Positions 46,097 to 54,768 of a stretch of 64,000 bases of DNA are shown piece after piece (positions within the stretch are counted from its first letter, which is position 1; the number at the start of each line of letters is the position of its first letter). The stretch comes from Ollibium composti. Its GTDB lineage: Bacteria > Pseudomonadota > Alphaproteobacteria > Rhizobiales > Rhizobiaceae. The translations under genes were made by a program, and so were the position numbers. The DNA lies in the NCBI RefSeq assembly GCF_004801285.1, contig NZ_SSNY01000011.1, positions 124,001-188,000 of the forward strand, read 5' to 3'. The notes beneath the pieces are model-generated. The model worked only from the letters and a program-made list of their open reading frames with translations, was not told the origin of the DNA and searched no databases.

Positions 46097-46198
46097 TGCT
46101 TTTTGCCTCGCCTCGTTCAAAACAACCAGCCTCGCTGCCGGACGGAGCTGCCGTGCATTCCCGGTTCCAATATATAAGCTCGCTGCATCCATTTGCCC

Positions 46199-46228
46199 TT
46201 CATACGCCTGCGCCCTGCGATTGGATCA
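46199..46228 (-). promoter_or_regulatory. RpoE-like promoter for rpoE-chrR
   Basis: Minus strand: TGATCC (46228-46223), 18-bp spacer, TATGAA (46204-46199). The TGATCC-N18 arrangement is that of R. sphaeroides RpoE promoters, suggesting autoactivation. Confidence 0.65.
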
Positions 46229-46237
46229 CGCTTCAAG

Positions 46238-46267
46238 TGATCTACCGCGCCCCGGCTTCCGTAAATA
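46238..46267 (+). promoter_or_regulatory. RpoE-like promoter for the FAD oxidoreductase-DUF1365-methyltransferase operon
   Basis: Plus strand: TGATCT (46238-46243), 18-bp spacer, TAAATA (46262-46267), 31 bp before the TTG start at 46298. It lies back to back with the promoter for rpoE. Confidence 0.65.
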
Positions 46268-46297
46268 CTGGCAGTTTGGCGCGCGGAGGGAAGTCCT

Positions 46298-47677
46298 TTG
46301 ACCGGAAAGATTGCAGCAACCGACGGACGTAACGGGTGGGAACCTGGCTTGGCGGCTCATCAAGGTCTCGCCGTCGCTGTCGTCGGCAGTGGCATTTCCG
46401 GGCTGTCTGCCGCATGGTTGCTCTCGAAAAGGCATCGCGTCTCACTTTTCGAAGCTGATAACCGGCTCGGAGGGCACAGCCATACAGTCGACGCCGCAGG
46501 CTTGGCAGTCGATACCGGTTTTATCGTTTTCAATGAAAAAACCTATCCGAACCTGACTGCTCTGTTCGATCACATCGGCGTCGCCACCAAGCGTTCCGAT
46601 ATGTCGTTTGCCGTTTCACTGGACGACGGCCGGCTCGAATACTCCGGCACCGGTTTGCTGGGCCTTTTCGCGCAGGGCCAGAACGCCATCAGCCCGCGAT
46701 TCTGGATGATGCTGCGCGATCTGGTTCGTTTCTACCGCGAAGCGCCGCGGTCTGTTGCGGCGTTAGGAATGATAACCCTCGACGAATATCTCGATGCGGC
46801 CGGATACGGCGACAGCTTCCGCAATGACCATCTCTATCCAATGGCGGCCGCGATATGGTCGACTCCGGCAGCAAAAATCGGGGCCTATCCCGCGGCCTCG
46901 TTCATCCGATTTTGCCAGACGCACGGTCTTCTGAAGCTTGTTGGCCGACCGGTCTGGCGAACCGTCGCCGGGGGCAGTCGGTCCTATGTGCAGGTACTCT
47001 CCAAAACCATACCCGAAGTCGTCTCAAACTATCCCGTAAACGCGATTGTTCGCGCAAAAGATGGCGTCGAGATCGTTGGACGCGATGGCCACCGTCGCCG
47101 TTTCGATCACGTTGTCATCGCAGCACACGCGGACCAGACTCTGAAAATGCTGGCCGATGCGAGTAGCGAAGAGCGACGTCTGCTTGGCGCGTTCGACTAT
47201 ATCGTCAACGACGCGGTCCTTCACACCGATACGCGCCTGATGCCGAAGCGGCGCCGTGTATGGTCGAGCTGGAACTACATGACGAGAGATGACAATGATG
47301 GCCGCAAGCTCGCTGTGACCTACTGGATGAACCGTCTGCAGGGGATCGAGAGCAAGCGGCCGCTGTTCGTAACGCTCAACCCTCACCGCGAGATCGAACT
47401 CGAGGCGGTCCTCAAGCGAATGAGTTATAGCCATCCTCGTTTCGATACCCGGGCGTTGCAGGCGCAAAAGGAGCTTTGGTCGCTGCAAGGGCGCCGCAAC
47501 ACCTGGTTCTGCGGCGCCTATTTCGGCGCAGGGTTCCACGAGGATGGGCTGCAAGCCGGCCTCGCTGTCGCCGAGGCGATCGGCGGCGTGCGGCGGCCGT
47601 GGACGATTCCTGACGAATCCGGCCGCATCCATATTTATCGCAGCGTGTCCGATCTGCCGGAGACGGAGGCGGCCTGA
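46298..47677 (+). CDS. FAD-dependent (amine oxidase-like) oxidoreductase
   Basis: 459 residues. The FAD motif is VAVVGSGISGLSAAWLLSK with FEADNRLGGHSHT, and a C-terminal FAD region is NTWFCGAYFGAGFHEDGLQ. This is the oxidoreductase that precedes DUF1365 and a CFA-synthase-like gene in RpoE-ChrR clusters. It probably acts on membrane fatty acyl chains; family members in Rhodobacter are linked to lipid changes under singlet oxygen. The TTG start is supported by GGAGGG 8 bases upstream, and an RpoE-like promoter precedes it. Confidence 0.9.
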   Translation: MTGKIAATDGRNGWEPGLAAHQGLAVAVVGSGISGLSAAWLLSKRHRVSLFEADNRLGGHSHTVDAAGLAVDTGFIVFNEKTYPNLTALFDHIGVATKRSDMSFAVSLDDGRLEYSGTGLLGLFAQGQNAISPRFWMMLRDLVRFYREAPRSVAALGMITLDEYLDAAGYGDSFRNDHLYPMAAAIWSTPAAKIGAYPAASFIRFCQTHGLLKLVGRPVWRTVAGGSRSYVQVLSKTIPEVVSNYPVNAIVRAKDGVEIVGRDGHRRRFDHVVIAAHADQTLKMLADASSEERRLLGAFDYIVNDAVLHTDTRLMPKRRRVWSSWNYMTRDDNDGRKLAVTYWMNRLQGIESKRPLFVTLNPHREIELEAVLKRMSYSHPRFDTRALQAQKELWSLQGRRNTWFCGAYFGAGFHEDGLQAGLAVAEAIGGVRRPWTIPDESGRIHIYRSVSDLPETEAA

Positions 47678-48492
47678 TGCCGGAACTTCGATCGGGGCTG
47701 TATGCTGGTTCCGTGATGCATCACAGGCTGCGGCCAAGGCAGCATCGCCTGCGCTACAGTATTTTCTACCTGCTGCTCGATCTCGACGAAATAGACGTGC
47801 TGGAGAACAGACTTCGCCTTTTCTCGCACAACCGGTTCAACCTTTTCAGCTTCCATGATCGCGACCACGGCGAGGGGACACAATCGCCACGCGATAGGAT
47901 CATCCGTCATCTGGATGAAGCCGGCATCGAAACGGGTGGGCCGATCCGGCTGCTCACCATGCCGCGCATCCTCGGATACGCCTTCAATCCGCTCAGCCTC
48001 TATTTCTGTCACAGGCGCGACGGCTCATTGTCCGCGATCTTCTACGAGGTAAACAACACGTTCGGTCAGCGCCATAACTACCTCATTCCCGTGGCTCCCG
48101 GCACAACTGGGCCGGTGCGGCAAGAAAGCCAAAAATCCTTTTACGTCTCGCCCTTCATGACCACCGACATGATCTATTCCTTCTCCATCATGCCTCCGGG
48201 ACAGGATCTGTCGGTTTCGGTTACCGGCCGTGATGACGAAGGACCGCTGATTATCGCCAAGCTGACCGCTGTCAGGCAGGATTTGTCAGACGCCTCTCTA
48301 GCCCGCGCGTTCTTCGTATATCCGCTGATGACGTTCAAAGTCATCGCGGGCATCTATTGGGAAGCACTGCTGATCTGGCTGAAGGGAATCCGTCTCTATC
48401 CGCGGCCTTCCCCACCGGATCGGCCCGTCACCATCGGGCGCGGAGCAAACCCTGAAAGCGGTCGAGATAAGAGCAGCGTTCATGACGTTTGA
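47677..48492 (+). CDS. DUF1365 family protein
   Basis: 271 residues. The family pattern is SGLYAGSVMHHRLRPRQHRL, FYLLLDLDEID, RILGYAFNPLSLYFCHRRDG and SFYVSPFMTTDMIYSF, with a C-terminal hydrophobic IYWEALLIWLKGI. The ATG overlaps the oxidoreductase stop and the TGA overlaps the next start, so the three genes are one translational unit. DUF1365 proteins accompany cyclopropane-synthase-like enzymes throughout proteobacteria; their biochemical role is unproven. Confidence 0.9.
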   Translation: MPELRSGLYAGSVMHHRLRPRQHRLRYSIFYLLLDLDEIDVLENRLRLFSHNRFNLFSFHDRDHGEGTQSPRDRIIRHLDEAGIETGGPIRLLTMPRILGYAFNPLSLYFCHRRDGSLSAIFYEVNNTFGQRHNYLIPVAPGTTGPVRQESQKSFYVSPFMTTDMIYSFSIMPPGQDLSVSVTGRDDEGPLIIAKLTAVRQDLSDASLARAFFVYPLMTFKVIAGIYWEALLIWLKGIRLYPRPSPPDRPVTIGRGANPESGRDKSSVHDV

Positions 48493-49702
48493 CATCAAGA
48501 CGAGAACCTTGAGCGGCTTTAAAAGGCCCAGGGAAAGCCTCATCGCGCATTTGCTTGGCCGAATGATCGCGCCCATCGATTGCGGCCACATCATCGTGGT
48601 ACTGCCATCCGGTGATCGTGTCGAGCATTCAGGTGCGCAGTCCGGACCGTCCGCCACGCTCGTCGTCCATCGCTGGCGAGCAATCCGGCGGCTCCTCAGC
48701 CACGGAGATCTGGGCTTTGCAGAAGCCTACATCGACGATGATTGGTCAAGCCCCGATCTCGCCGCACTATTGGAGCTGGCGGCACGAAACATCGCTGTGC
48801 TCGATCGCAGCATTTCCGGGTTCTGGCCCGCCCGCATGTATAATCGCATACGTCATTTGCTGCGCGCTAACAGCAAAACTGGAAGCCGTAGAAACATTTC
48901 CTTCCACTATGATCTCGGCAACGCATTTTACGAGCGCTGGCTCGACCCGACGATGACCTATTCATCGGCGCTTTATGCACATCCAAACCTGACGCTTGAA
49001 GAGGCCCAGGAAGCCAAGCTGTCACAAATCGAAGAACTCCTGGATCTTCAGGGTGGCGAGAATGTCCTGGAAATCGGCTGCGGCTGGGGGGCCCTGGCCA
49101 TGAGGTTGGCTCGCGCAGGTGCTCACGTTACCGGCATTACCCTATCGACCCAGCAACTGGCTTTCGCTCGAAAGCGCCTGGAGCAGCAAAAGCTGGTCGA
49201 CAGCGCCGCTTTGGAATTGACGGACTATCGCGACGTCGAGGGTTCCTACGACAGGATCGTATCGATCGAAATGCTGGAGGCGGTCGGCGAAGCCTACTGG
49301 CCGGCTTACTTTGAAACTCTGCATGATCGCCTGAACGTCGGCGGCATAGTCGTTCTGCAGGTGATCACGATCGACGAGGCGCGCTTCGAGGCTTACCGTG
49401 GCTCTCCCGATTTTATTCAGCGTCACATCTTCCCAGGCGGGATGCTTCCGACCAAAGCAATCCTTGCAGAACAAGGCGCGCAGGCCGGGCTCAAGCTGGT
49501 TTCGACGCAAATGTTCGGCGAGAGCTATGCGGCCACACTTTCCGAGTGGCGCAAACGCTTCCTGGCGTCCTGGCCCGACATCGCCGCAATGGGGTTCCCG
49601 GATCGCTTTCGCAGGCTCTGGAACTATTACCTCTGCTACTGCGAGGCTGGATTCAGAGCCGCAACCATCGATGTTGGCTTTTTTGTTTTCGCCAAAAGCT
49701 GA
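48482..49702 (+). CDS. CFA-synthase-family SAM-dependent methyltransferase 2
   Basis: 406 residues, the normal length for cyclopropane-fatty-acyl-phospholipid synthases. An N-terminal lipid-binding region is followed by SFHYDLGNAFYERWLDPTM, the SAM motif VLEIGCGWGALAMRLARAG, YDRIVSIEMLEAVGEAYWP, FIQRHIFPGGMLPT and YYLCYCEAGFR. The R. sphaeroides homologue is RpoE-dependent and methylates unsaturated phospholipids. It overlaps the DUF1365 stop by 11 bp. Confidence 0.93.
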   Translation: MTFDIKTRTLSGFKRPRESLIAHLLGRMIAPIDCGHIIVVLPSGDRVEHSGAQSGPSATLVVHRWRAIRRLLSHGDLGFAEAYIDDDWSSPDLAALLELAARNIAVLDRSISGFWPARMYNRIRHLLRANSKTGSRRNISFHYDLGNAFYERWLDPTMTYSSALYAHPNLTLEEAQEAKLSQIEELLDLQGGENVLEIGCGWGALAMRLARAGAHVTGITLSTQQLAFARKRLEQQKLVDSAALELTDYRDVEGSYDRIVSIEMLEAVGEAYWPAYFETLHDRLNVGGIVVLQVITIDEARFEAYRGSPDFIQRHIFPGGMLPTKAILAEQGAQAGLKLVSTQMFGESYAATLSEWRKRFLASWPDIAAMGFPDRFRRLWNYYLCYCEAGFRAATIDVGFFVFAKS

Positions 49703-49998
49703 CGGTTCGGATGGAAAAATCATAACTTCCTGAGGGAGCTCACGGTCTGCTCCCACGCCGGCGCAAAAGGACTTCAACGGATCGCCAGACCAAGCGTGCA
49801 ACAACAGACTTTCCGTCAGGCATTTGTGCGCCTGTCGCTTTTGCGCGACGCGTTGCTGACGTCGAGAAGAGCAACGATAGCGAGGCTCGATGCCCATGGT
49901 CGGCACACCGTAACTCAAATCTGCGTGAATGGGAAATCCATAGCGCAGGCTCCCTCGTACAAAGTTCTGTCAGATGACAACGAAACACGGAGGACTTC

Positions 49999-50550
49999 AT
50001 GACCATGAAATTGTTGAAAGCCGCTATGTTTTCTATGGCGCTTGCGGTGTCAGGAACCGCCTATGCGGCCAATCCGACGGTGGGCGGCGCGCCGATGTAC
50101 GCCAGCAAGAACATCGTCGAGAACGCGGTCAACTCGAAGGATCACACGACGCTGGTGGCGGCTATCAAAGCAGCAGACCTAGTGAAGACGCTCGAAGGAC
50201 CAGGGCCATTCACCGTGTTCGCACCGACCAACGAAGCCTTCGCAAAACTTCCCAAGGGGACTGTCGACACGCTTCTCAAGCCGGAAAACAAGGACAAGCT
50301 GGCAAAGATCCTTACTGCGCATGTCGTCGCCGGAAAGGTTACTGCCGAGGATCTTATTCGCGACATCAAGAAAAATGGCGGCAAGTACAACATGACGACA
50401 GTGAGCGGAGATTCGCTGACAGCCGAACTGAAAGGCAAACATGTCTACATCATCGATGAATCTGGTGGCGCCGCTGAAGTGACCATCCCGGATGTGATGC
50501 AATCAAATGGCGTGATCCACGTCGTCAACGCCGTTCTCCTGCCGAAATAA
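49999..50550 (+). CDS. Fasciclin (FAS1) domain exported protein
   Basis: 183 residues with a signal peptide (MTMKLLKAAMFSMALAV, cleavage near YAANP) and one FAS1 domain: TLVAAIKAADLVKTLEGPGP, FTVFAPTNEAFAKLPKG, and C-terminal SNGVIHVVNAVLLPK. Probably periplasmic or cell-surface, with an adhesion-like fold. Similar single-domain fasciclin proteins sit beside rpoE-chrR clusters. A strong intrinsic terminator follows at 50564. ATG 49999 follows GGAGGACTTC; the internal ATG 50005 is an alternative. Confidence 0.9.
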   Translation: MTMKLLKAAMFSMALAVSGTAYAANPTVGGAPMYASKNIVENAVNSKDHTTLVAAIKAADLVKTLEGPGPFTVFAPTNEAFAKLPKGTVDTLLKPENKDKLAKILTAHVVAGKVTAEDLIRDIKKNGGKYNMTTVSGDSLTAELKGKHVYIIDESGGAAEVTIPDVMQSNGVIHVVNAVLLPK

Positions 50551-50563
50551 GCGACGTGAGCCG

Positions 50564-50599
50564 TGGGCGGTGCCCCTATGATTGGGCACCGCCCATTTT
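50564..50599 (+). terminator. Intrinsic terminator after the fasciclin gene
   Basis: A 12-bp perfect stem TGGGCGGTGCCC (50564-50575) with GGGCACCGCCCA (50584-50595), loop CTATGATT, followed by TTTTA. Confidence 0.88.
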
Positions 50600-50719
50600 A
50601 GGCTAAATATCGGCGTGTCGGTGTGTAAACTCGCATCTTGCGGCGTATGAAATTAGAACGTTAGTTTTGATTTGTAATACAGAAATCAGAAAAACAACGC
50701 TCGATCAGATCTCGGTGCA

Positions 50720-51529
50720 ATGAAACCTACAGATCACACACCTAATATCGTTCTTGTACTCGGCAGCGCGCCTGATGCTCTGGAAGTTCGTGAGTGGGAT
50801 CGTTCTACAATAGCATCGATAGTAGCCATAAACAATGCGTGGGCGATCCGCGACGATTGGGATTATTTGATATATCCGGACGATTTCCCAAGTGAGCGGT
50901 TACCCGCCACACAGTCAACATCTGCCTTGAAGATCACGTCAGACAAATTTGTTCCTGCGCAGAACGAGTTTGGCGGTTTTGTTTATGCAGGCGGAACCAT
51001 GGCATTTACTTCTGCGTATTGGGCGCTTCATGCTTTGAAGCCAGACGTTCTCGCCTTTCTTGGCTGCGACATGATTTACTCCGGGGTTGGACGCACGCAT
51101 TTCTACGGCAATGGAACGGCTGATCCACTTCGGCAAGACATCACGCTGCGTTCTCTTGAAGCGAAATCAAGCCGCCTTTTCGTGAAAGCCCTGCGAGAAG
51201 GAACACTCTGCGTCAACCTTTCCAGCCGCCCACAGAGCAGGTTGACTTTTCCGCGTACGACATTGGCAACTCTTTCGCGTCTGACTACGCGCCGCGTCAG
51301 TGCGTTGAAGCAGATATTTTCAGGGCGGGTCGTTCGGGAGGCCGAAGCCGCGGCAAAGTTGCTCGAGGCCAATTTGGGCTACTTCGTCGAAGACGGCCGG
51401 TACTGGAAAAAGATCACTGAATTCAGTGAATCCTGTATCGACCGGATCGACGCGTCATGGACCGACGCGATCGTTCGTATTCCAAAATCGTGCAGTTCCC
51501 GAGATATCTGCCAATGTAGAAACGCCTAA
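50720..51529 (+). CDS. Hypothetical protein with a Rossmann-like N-terminus
   Basis: 269 residues from ATG 50720, no signal peptide. NIVLVLGSAPDALEVREWD and WDYLIYPDDFPSERLP, followed by FGGFVYAGGTMAFTSAYWAL and LAFLGCDMIYSGVGRTHFYG, resemble the nucleotide-sugar-binding part of DUF115/glycosyltransferase-like proteins, but no family can be assigned with confidence. Lower GC than its neighbours. It sits between the fasciclin terminator and the SDR gene. An alternative is a methyl-accepting or carbohydrate-modifying enzyme; uncertain. Confidence 0.6.
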   Translation: MKPTDHTPNIVLVLGSAPDALEVREWDRSTIASIVAINNAWAIRDDWDYLIYPDDFPSERLPATQSTSALKITSDKFVPAQNEFGGFVYAGGTMAFTSAYWALHALKPDVLAFLGCDMIYSGVGRTHFYGNGTADPLRQDITLRSLEAKSSRLFVKALREGTLCVNLSSRPQSRLTFPRTTLATLSRLTTRRVSALKQIFSGRVVREAEAAAKLLEANLGYFVEDGRYWKKITEFSESCIDRIDASWTDAIVRIPKSCSSRDICQCRNA

Positions 51530-51598
51530 AACAAGACTGACGAATCGCAAGAGTTCGCATTTGGTGAAATAACGTCCGGCGCGAGAAAGAGATATCAA

Positions 51599-52321
51599 AT
51601 GGCGACGACGGTTATCTACGGCGGTTCAGGGGGCATCGGTACGGCTATTCTCGGCCGAGTCACCGGACGGGGTGGCAGTGCCCATCTCGTCGGGCGCGAT
51701 ACCGGCCGGCTTAAGAAACTTGCGGTGGAAACCGGAGCAACCTTTACGGCTGTTGACGTGCTCGCTCCGGGCAGTTTCGAGCGTGTCGCTTCGGAAATTC
51801 ACGGTCCCATCGATGGTCTCGTCTACGCGATAGGATCGATCAAACTGAAACCGATTGGCGGACTGAACGAAGATGACTTCGTTCATGACTTCCGGCTCAA
51901 CGCCGTCGGCGCGGCGCTCGCGATTAAGGCGCATCTTCCCAGCCTTAAACGGAGCCCAGCGGCTTCGGTGGTCCTGATCTCCTCGGTCGCAGCCTCGCAG
52001 GGCTTTGCTGCTCATGCGTCGATCTCTATGGCAAAGGCGGCCGTGGAAGGGCTGACGTTCGCGATGGCGGCCGAACTCGCGCCGACAATTCGAGTCAATT
52101 GTGTAGCGCCCTCTTTGACCAAAACGCCGCTTTCGAAATCGCTGACCAATTCTTCTCAAATGGTCGAGGCCATCGCCCAATTGCACCCGATGCGCCGTTT
52201 GGGTGAGCCCGACGATATTGCCGCAATTTCCGATTTCCTTCTGACATCGGAAGCCGGCTGGATAACCGGGCAAGTGATTGGAGTGGACGGTGGACGTTCT
52301 CGTCTGCGGACCAAAGGTTAA
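51599..52321 (+). CDS. Short-chain dehydrogenase/reductase lacking the catalytic Tyr
   Basis: 240 residues. The cofactor motif is VIYGGSGGIGTAILGRV; the active-site Ser is in VVLISSVAASQGFAAHASIS. The expected Y-x3-K is I-S-M-A-K, so the Lys is present but the Tyr is replaced by Ile. The C-terminus LTSEAGWITGQVIGVDGG is canonical. Members with this substitution occur in RpoE-ChrR clusters; activity may be altered or non-dehydrogenase. The CIA30 gene follows 10 bp later. Confidence 0.88.
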   Translation: MATTVIYGGSGGIGTAILGRVTGRGGSAHLVGRDTGRLKKLAVETGATFTAVDVLAPGSFERVASEIHGPIDGLVYAIGSIKLKPIGGLNEDDFVHDFRLNAVGAALAIKAHLPSLKRSPAASVVLISSVAASQGFAAHASISMAKAAVEGLTFAMAAELAPTIRVNCVAPSLTKTPLSKSLTNSSQMVEAIAQLHPMRRLGEPDDIAAISDFLLTSEAGWITGQVIGVDGGRSRLRTKG

Positions 52322-52331
52322 GTTGGCCAAC

Positions 52332-52943
52332 ATGCGATGGGACGGAAATACGTTGCCCGCGACCGCTATAATAGATGACCTCAGCAGGAAGCCACCAGTC
52401 GCTACAATTGGTAGCGCCTGGAAACTTTTTACAGACGCGGTCATGGGTGGGGTTTCCCAAGGAGTGATGGCCCGCAAGGAAGTTGCAGGCCGGTCCGCCA
52501 TCCGTGTGCTCGGCGACGTCAACCTGGAAAACAACGGAGGATTTGTTCAGGCCTCCCTCGATCTCTCGCCGACAGCCCATGTTGTGGATGCAAGTGGCTG
52601 GGACGGGATTGCGATAGACGTGTATGGCAACAGCGAGGTCTACAACGTTCACCTTAGAACAGATTATCTACAAAGACCCTGGCAGTCGTATCGCCAGGAT
52701 TTTACGGCATACCCAGATTGGCGGACAGTGGTTCTGCGGTTTAGCGCTTTTGCTCCCTACCGCACCGATATTCCACTTGATACACATCGGTTGAAGCGTG
52801 TCGGGTTAGTTGCAATAGGCCGGGCATTTCGTTGTGATCTGGCGATCGGTGGTCTGAGATACATTCGCGACGATGCTCATGGCTGCAATCACCGAGAAAA
52901 TATCAATAGACCTGAAGCCGTTTTGAGATCGCATGCCATCTGA
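52332..52943 (+). CDS. CIA30 family protein
   Basis: 203 residues with the CIA30/NDUFAF1 beta-sandwich pattern: SAWKLFTDAVMGGVSQGVM, VNLENNGGFVQASLDL, GWDGIAIDVYGNSEVYNVHL and QDFTAYPDWRTVVLRFSAFA. The mitochondrial homologue helps assemble complex I; bacterial members are uncharacterised and resemble carbohydrate-binding modules. ATG 52332 (MRWDGN) is 10 bp past the SDR stop and is preferred to ATG 52278, which overlaps the SDR. Cytoplasmic, no signal. Confidence 0.85.
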   Translation: MRWDGNTLPATAIIDDLSRKPPVATIGSAWKLFTDAVMGGVSQGVMARKEVAGRSAIRVLGDVNLENNGGFVQASLDLSPTAHVVDASGWDGIAIDVYGNSEVYNVHLRTDYLQRPWQSYRQDFTAYPDWRTVVLRFSAFAPYRTDIPLDTHRLKRVGLVAIGRAFRCDLAIGGLRYIRDDAHGCNHRENINRPEAVLRSHAI

Positions 52944-53166
52944 TTTTATCATGCGACCGGCCGACAAATAACAGCATAGTAAACAAGCGCGCCACCAATG
53001 CGACCTGTAAGTAATAACGGCTGCGAAACCGAAAGGCAAAATCAATGTGTTCATGTAGCCGCTTGACCGACCTGGAAATGCCGTCGTTAAAGTCTCTCAA
53101 TCTGCTCAAGCGCGGCGCGCATATCGCCGCTGGCGAGGCGACGGGCATAGTGAGTGATCGCCCGCG

Positions 53167-54702
53167 ATGAAAGTGGCAAAGGCCAAAACGATCGTCCTCA
53201 TCCTCGGCGATCAACTCAGCCATCAAATCTCTTCGTTGAAGGGTTTCGACCCTCGGGAAGACCTGGTGCTCATGGTCGAGGTCGCCGACGAAACGACATA
53301 CGTTCGACATCACAAACAGAAGATCGCCTTCATCTTGTCCGCCATGCGGCATTTTGCAGACGAATTGTGTGAACTCGGCTTCAGGGTCGAATATGTCCGC
53401 CTAGACGACAAGGCGAACACTGGCTCTTTCACGGGTGAATTGATGCGGGCGGTTGCCCGCCACAAACCAGATCGCGTGGTAGTTACCGAGCCCGGCGAAT
53501 GGCGCGTGAGAAAAATGATGGACTGTTGGCCCGAACAGCTCGAATTGCCTGTCGATGTTCGAGAAGATGATCGCTTTTTTTGCTCTGTGGGTCAGTTTCA
53601 AGCATGGGCGAATGGCCGCAAGACGTATCGCATGGAGTATTTCTATCGGGAAATGCGTCGTCGAACCGGCATATTGATGGAGGGTGACAACCCTTGTGGC
53701 GGTCAATGGAATTTTGATGCCGACAACCGCAAAAAGTTGCCCGACACGTTCAAAGTTCCGGAACGCTTCGGCTCAGAGCCGGACGCCATCACTCAAGAAA
53801 TTCTGTCTATGGTTGCGGTGCGTTTCGCGGATCATTTTGGCGATCTCGAAGACTTCACATGGGCGGTCACCCGAAAACATGCCCTCGCGACGCTAGATAT
53901 TTTTATCGCTGAGGCGCTTCCCTTCTTTGGCGACTACCAGGACGCAATGGCGGTTCACGAGCCATTCCTCTTTCATGCATTGCTTTCGCCCTACTTGAAC
54001 ATCGGCTTGTTGAACCCGGGCGAAGTCTGTGAAGCGGCCGAGAACGCCTTTCGCCGCGGTGATGCGCCGATCAATTCAGTCGAAGGGTTTATCCGGCAAA
54101 TTCTCGGCTGGCGCGAATATGTTCGCGGAATCTATTGGCTAAAGATGCCACATTATGCCGAAACCAACGCTCTTGGCGCAGTCCGATCACTGCCCTGGTT
54201 CTACTGGTCAGGCGAAACAGATATGAACTGTCTCGCCACAGCGATCGCCGATACCCGGCGAAACGCCTACGCCCATCACATCCAGCGTCTGATGATCACC
54301 GGCAACTTTGCCCTGCTTATAGGGGTTCGTCCGGCCGAGCTTGAGGAATGGTACCTGGCTGTCTACGCGGACGCTTTCGACTGGGTCGAATTGCCCAACA
54401 CACATGGGATGGTTCTTTTTGCCGATGGCGGGTTACTGGCATCAAAACCCTACGCTGCGTCCGGCGCTTATATCGACCGGATGTCCGATTATTGTGGGAC
54501 CTGCGCATATAATCCAAAGATTAAGCGCGGTCCTGGTGCATGCCCGTTCAATTTTCTGTATTGGAATTTTTTGATCGAAAACCGCTCTTATCTGGAACGA
54601 AACCCGAGAATGGGCATGCCGTATCGAACGCTTGATCGGATGCCAAAGGATCGCGTGAAGGTCATCACACAGGATGCGCATGCGTTCATCGAAGGCTTAT
54701 GA
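53167..54702 (+). CDS. Iron-sulfur bacterial cryptochrome/photolyase (PhrB/CryB type)
   Basis: 511 residues, (6-4)-photolyase-related FeS-BCP flavoprotein. The start is TIVLILGDQLSHQISSLKGF. Cysteines for the 4Fe-4S cluster are Cys355 (DMNCLATA), Cys443 and Cys446 (DYCGTCAYN) and Cys459 (GACPFNFLYW), each offset by +5 from those known in Agrobacterium PhrB. FAD-binding region motifs GWREYVRGIYW and HIQRLMITGNFALL are intact. It repairs UV photoproducts or acts in light signalling. It is in the RpoE-ChrR cluster, consistent with light stress. Confidence 0.94.
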   Translation: MKVAKAKTIVLILGDQLSHQISSLKGFDPREDLVLMVEVADETTYVRHHKQKIAFILSAMRHFADELCELGFRVEYVRLDDKANTGSFTGELMRAVARHKPDRVVVTEPGEWRVRKMMDCWPEQLELPVDVREDDRFFCSVGQFQAWANGRKTYRMEYFYREMRRRTGILMEGDNPCGGQWNFDADNRKKLPDTFKVPERFGSEPDAITQEILSMVAVRFADHFGDLEDFTWAVTRKHALATLDIFIAEALPFFGDYQDAMAVHEPFLFHALLSPYLNIGLLNPGEVCEAAENAFRRGDAPINSVEGFIRQILGWREYVRGIYWLKMPHYAETNALGAVRSLPWFYWSGETDMNCLATAIADTRRNAYAHHIQRLMITGNFALLIGVRPAELEEWYLAVYADAFDWVELPNTHGMVLFADGGLLASKPYAASGAYIDRMSDYCGTCAYNPKIKRGPGACPFNFLYWNFLIENRSYLERNPRMGMPYRTLDRMPKDRVKVITQDAHAFIEGL

Positions 54703-54768
54703 CGAAAAGGCCCTTTGGTTGATCTGGCAGCGTGGTGCACGACGATTGTCGTCATGGCTTGAAACGCT

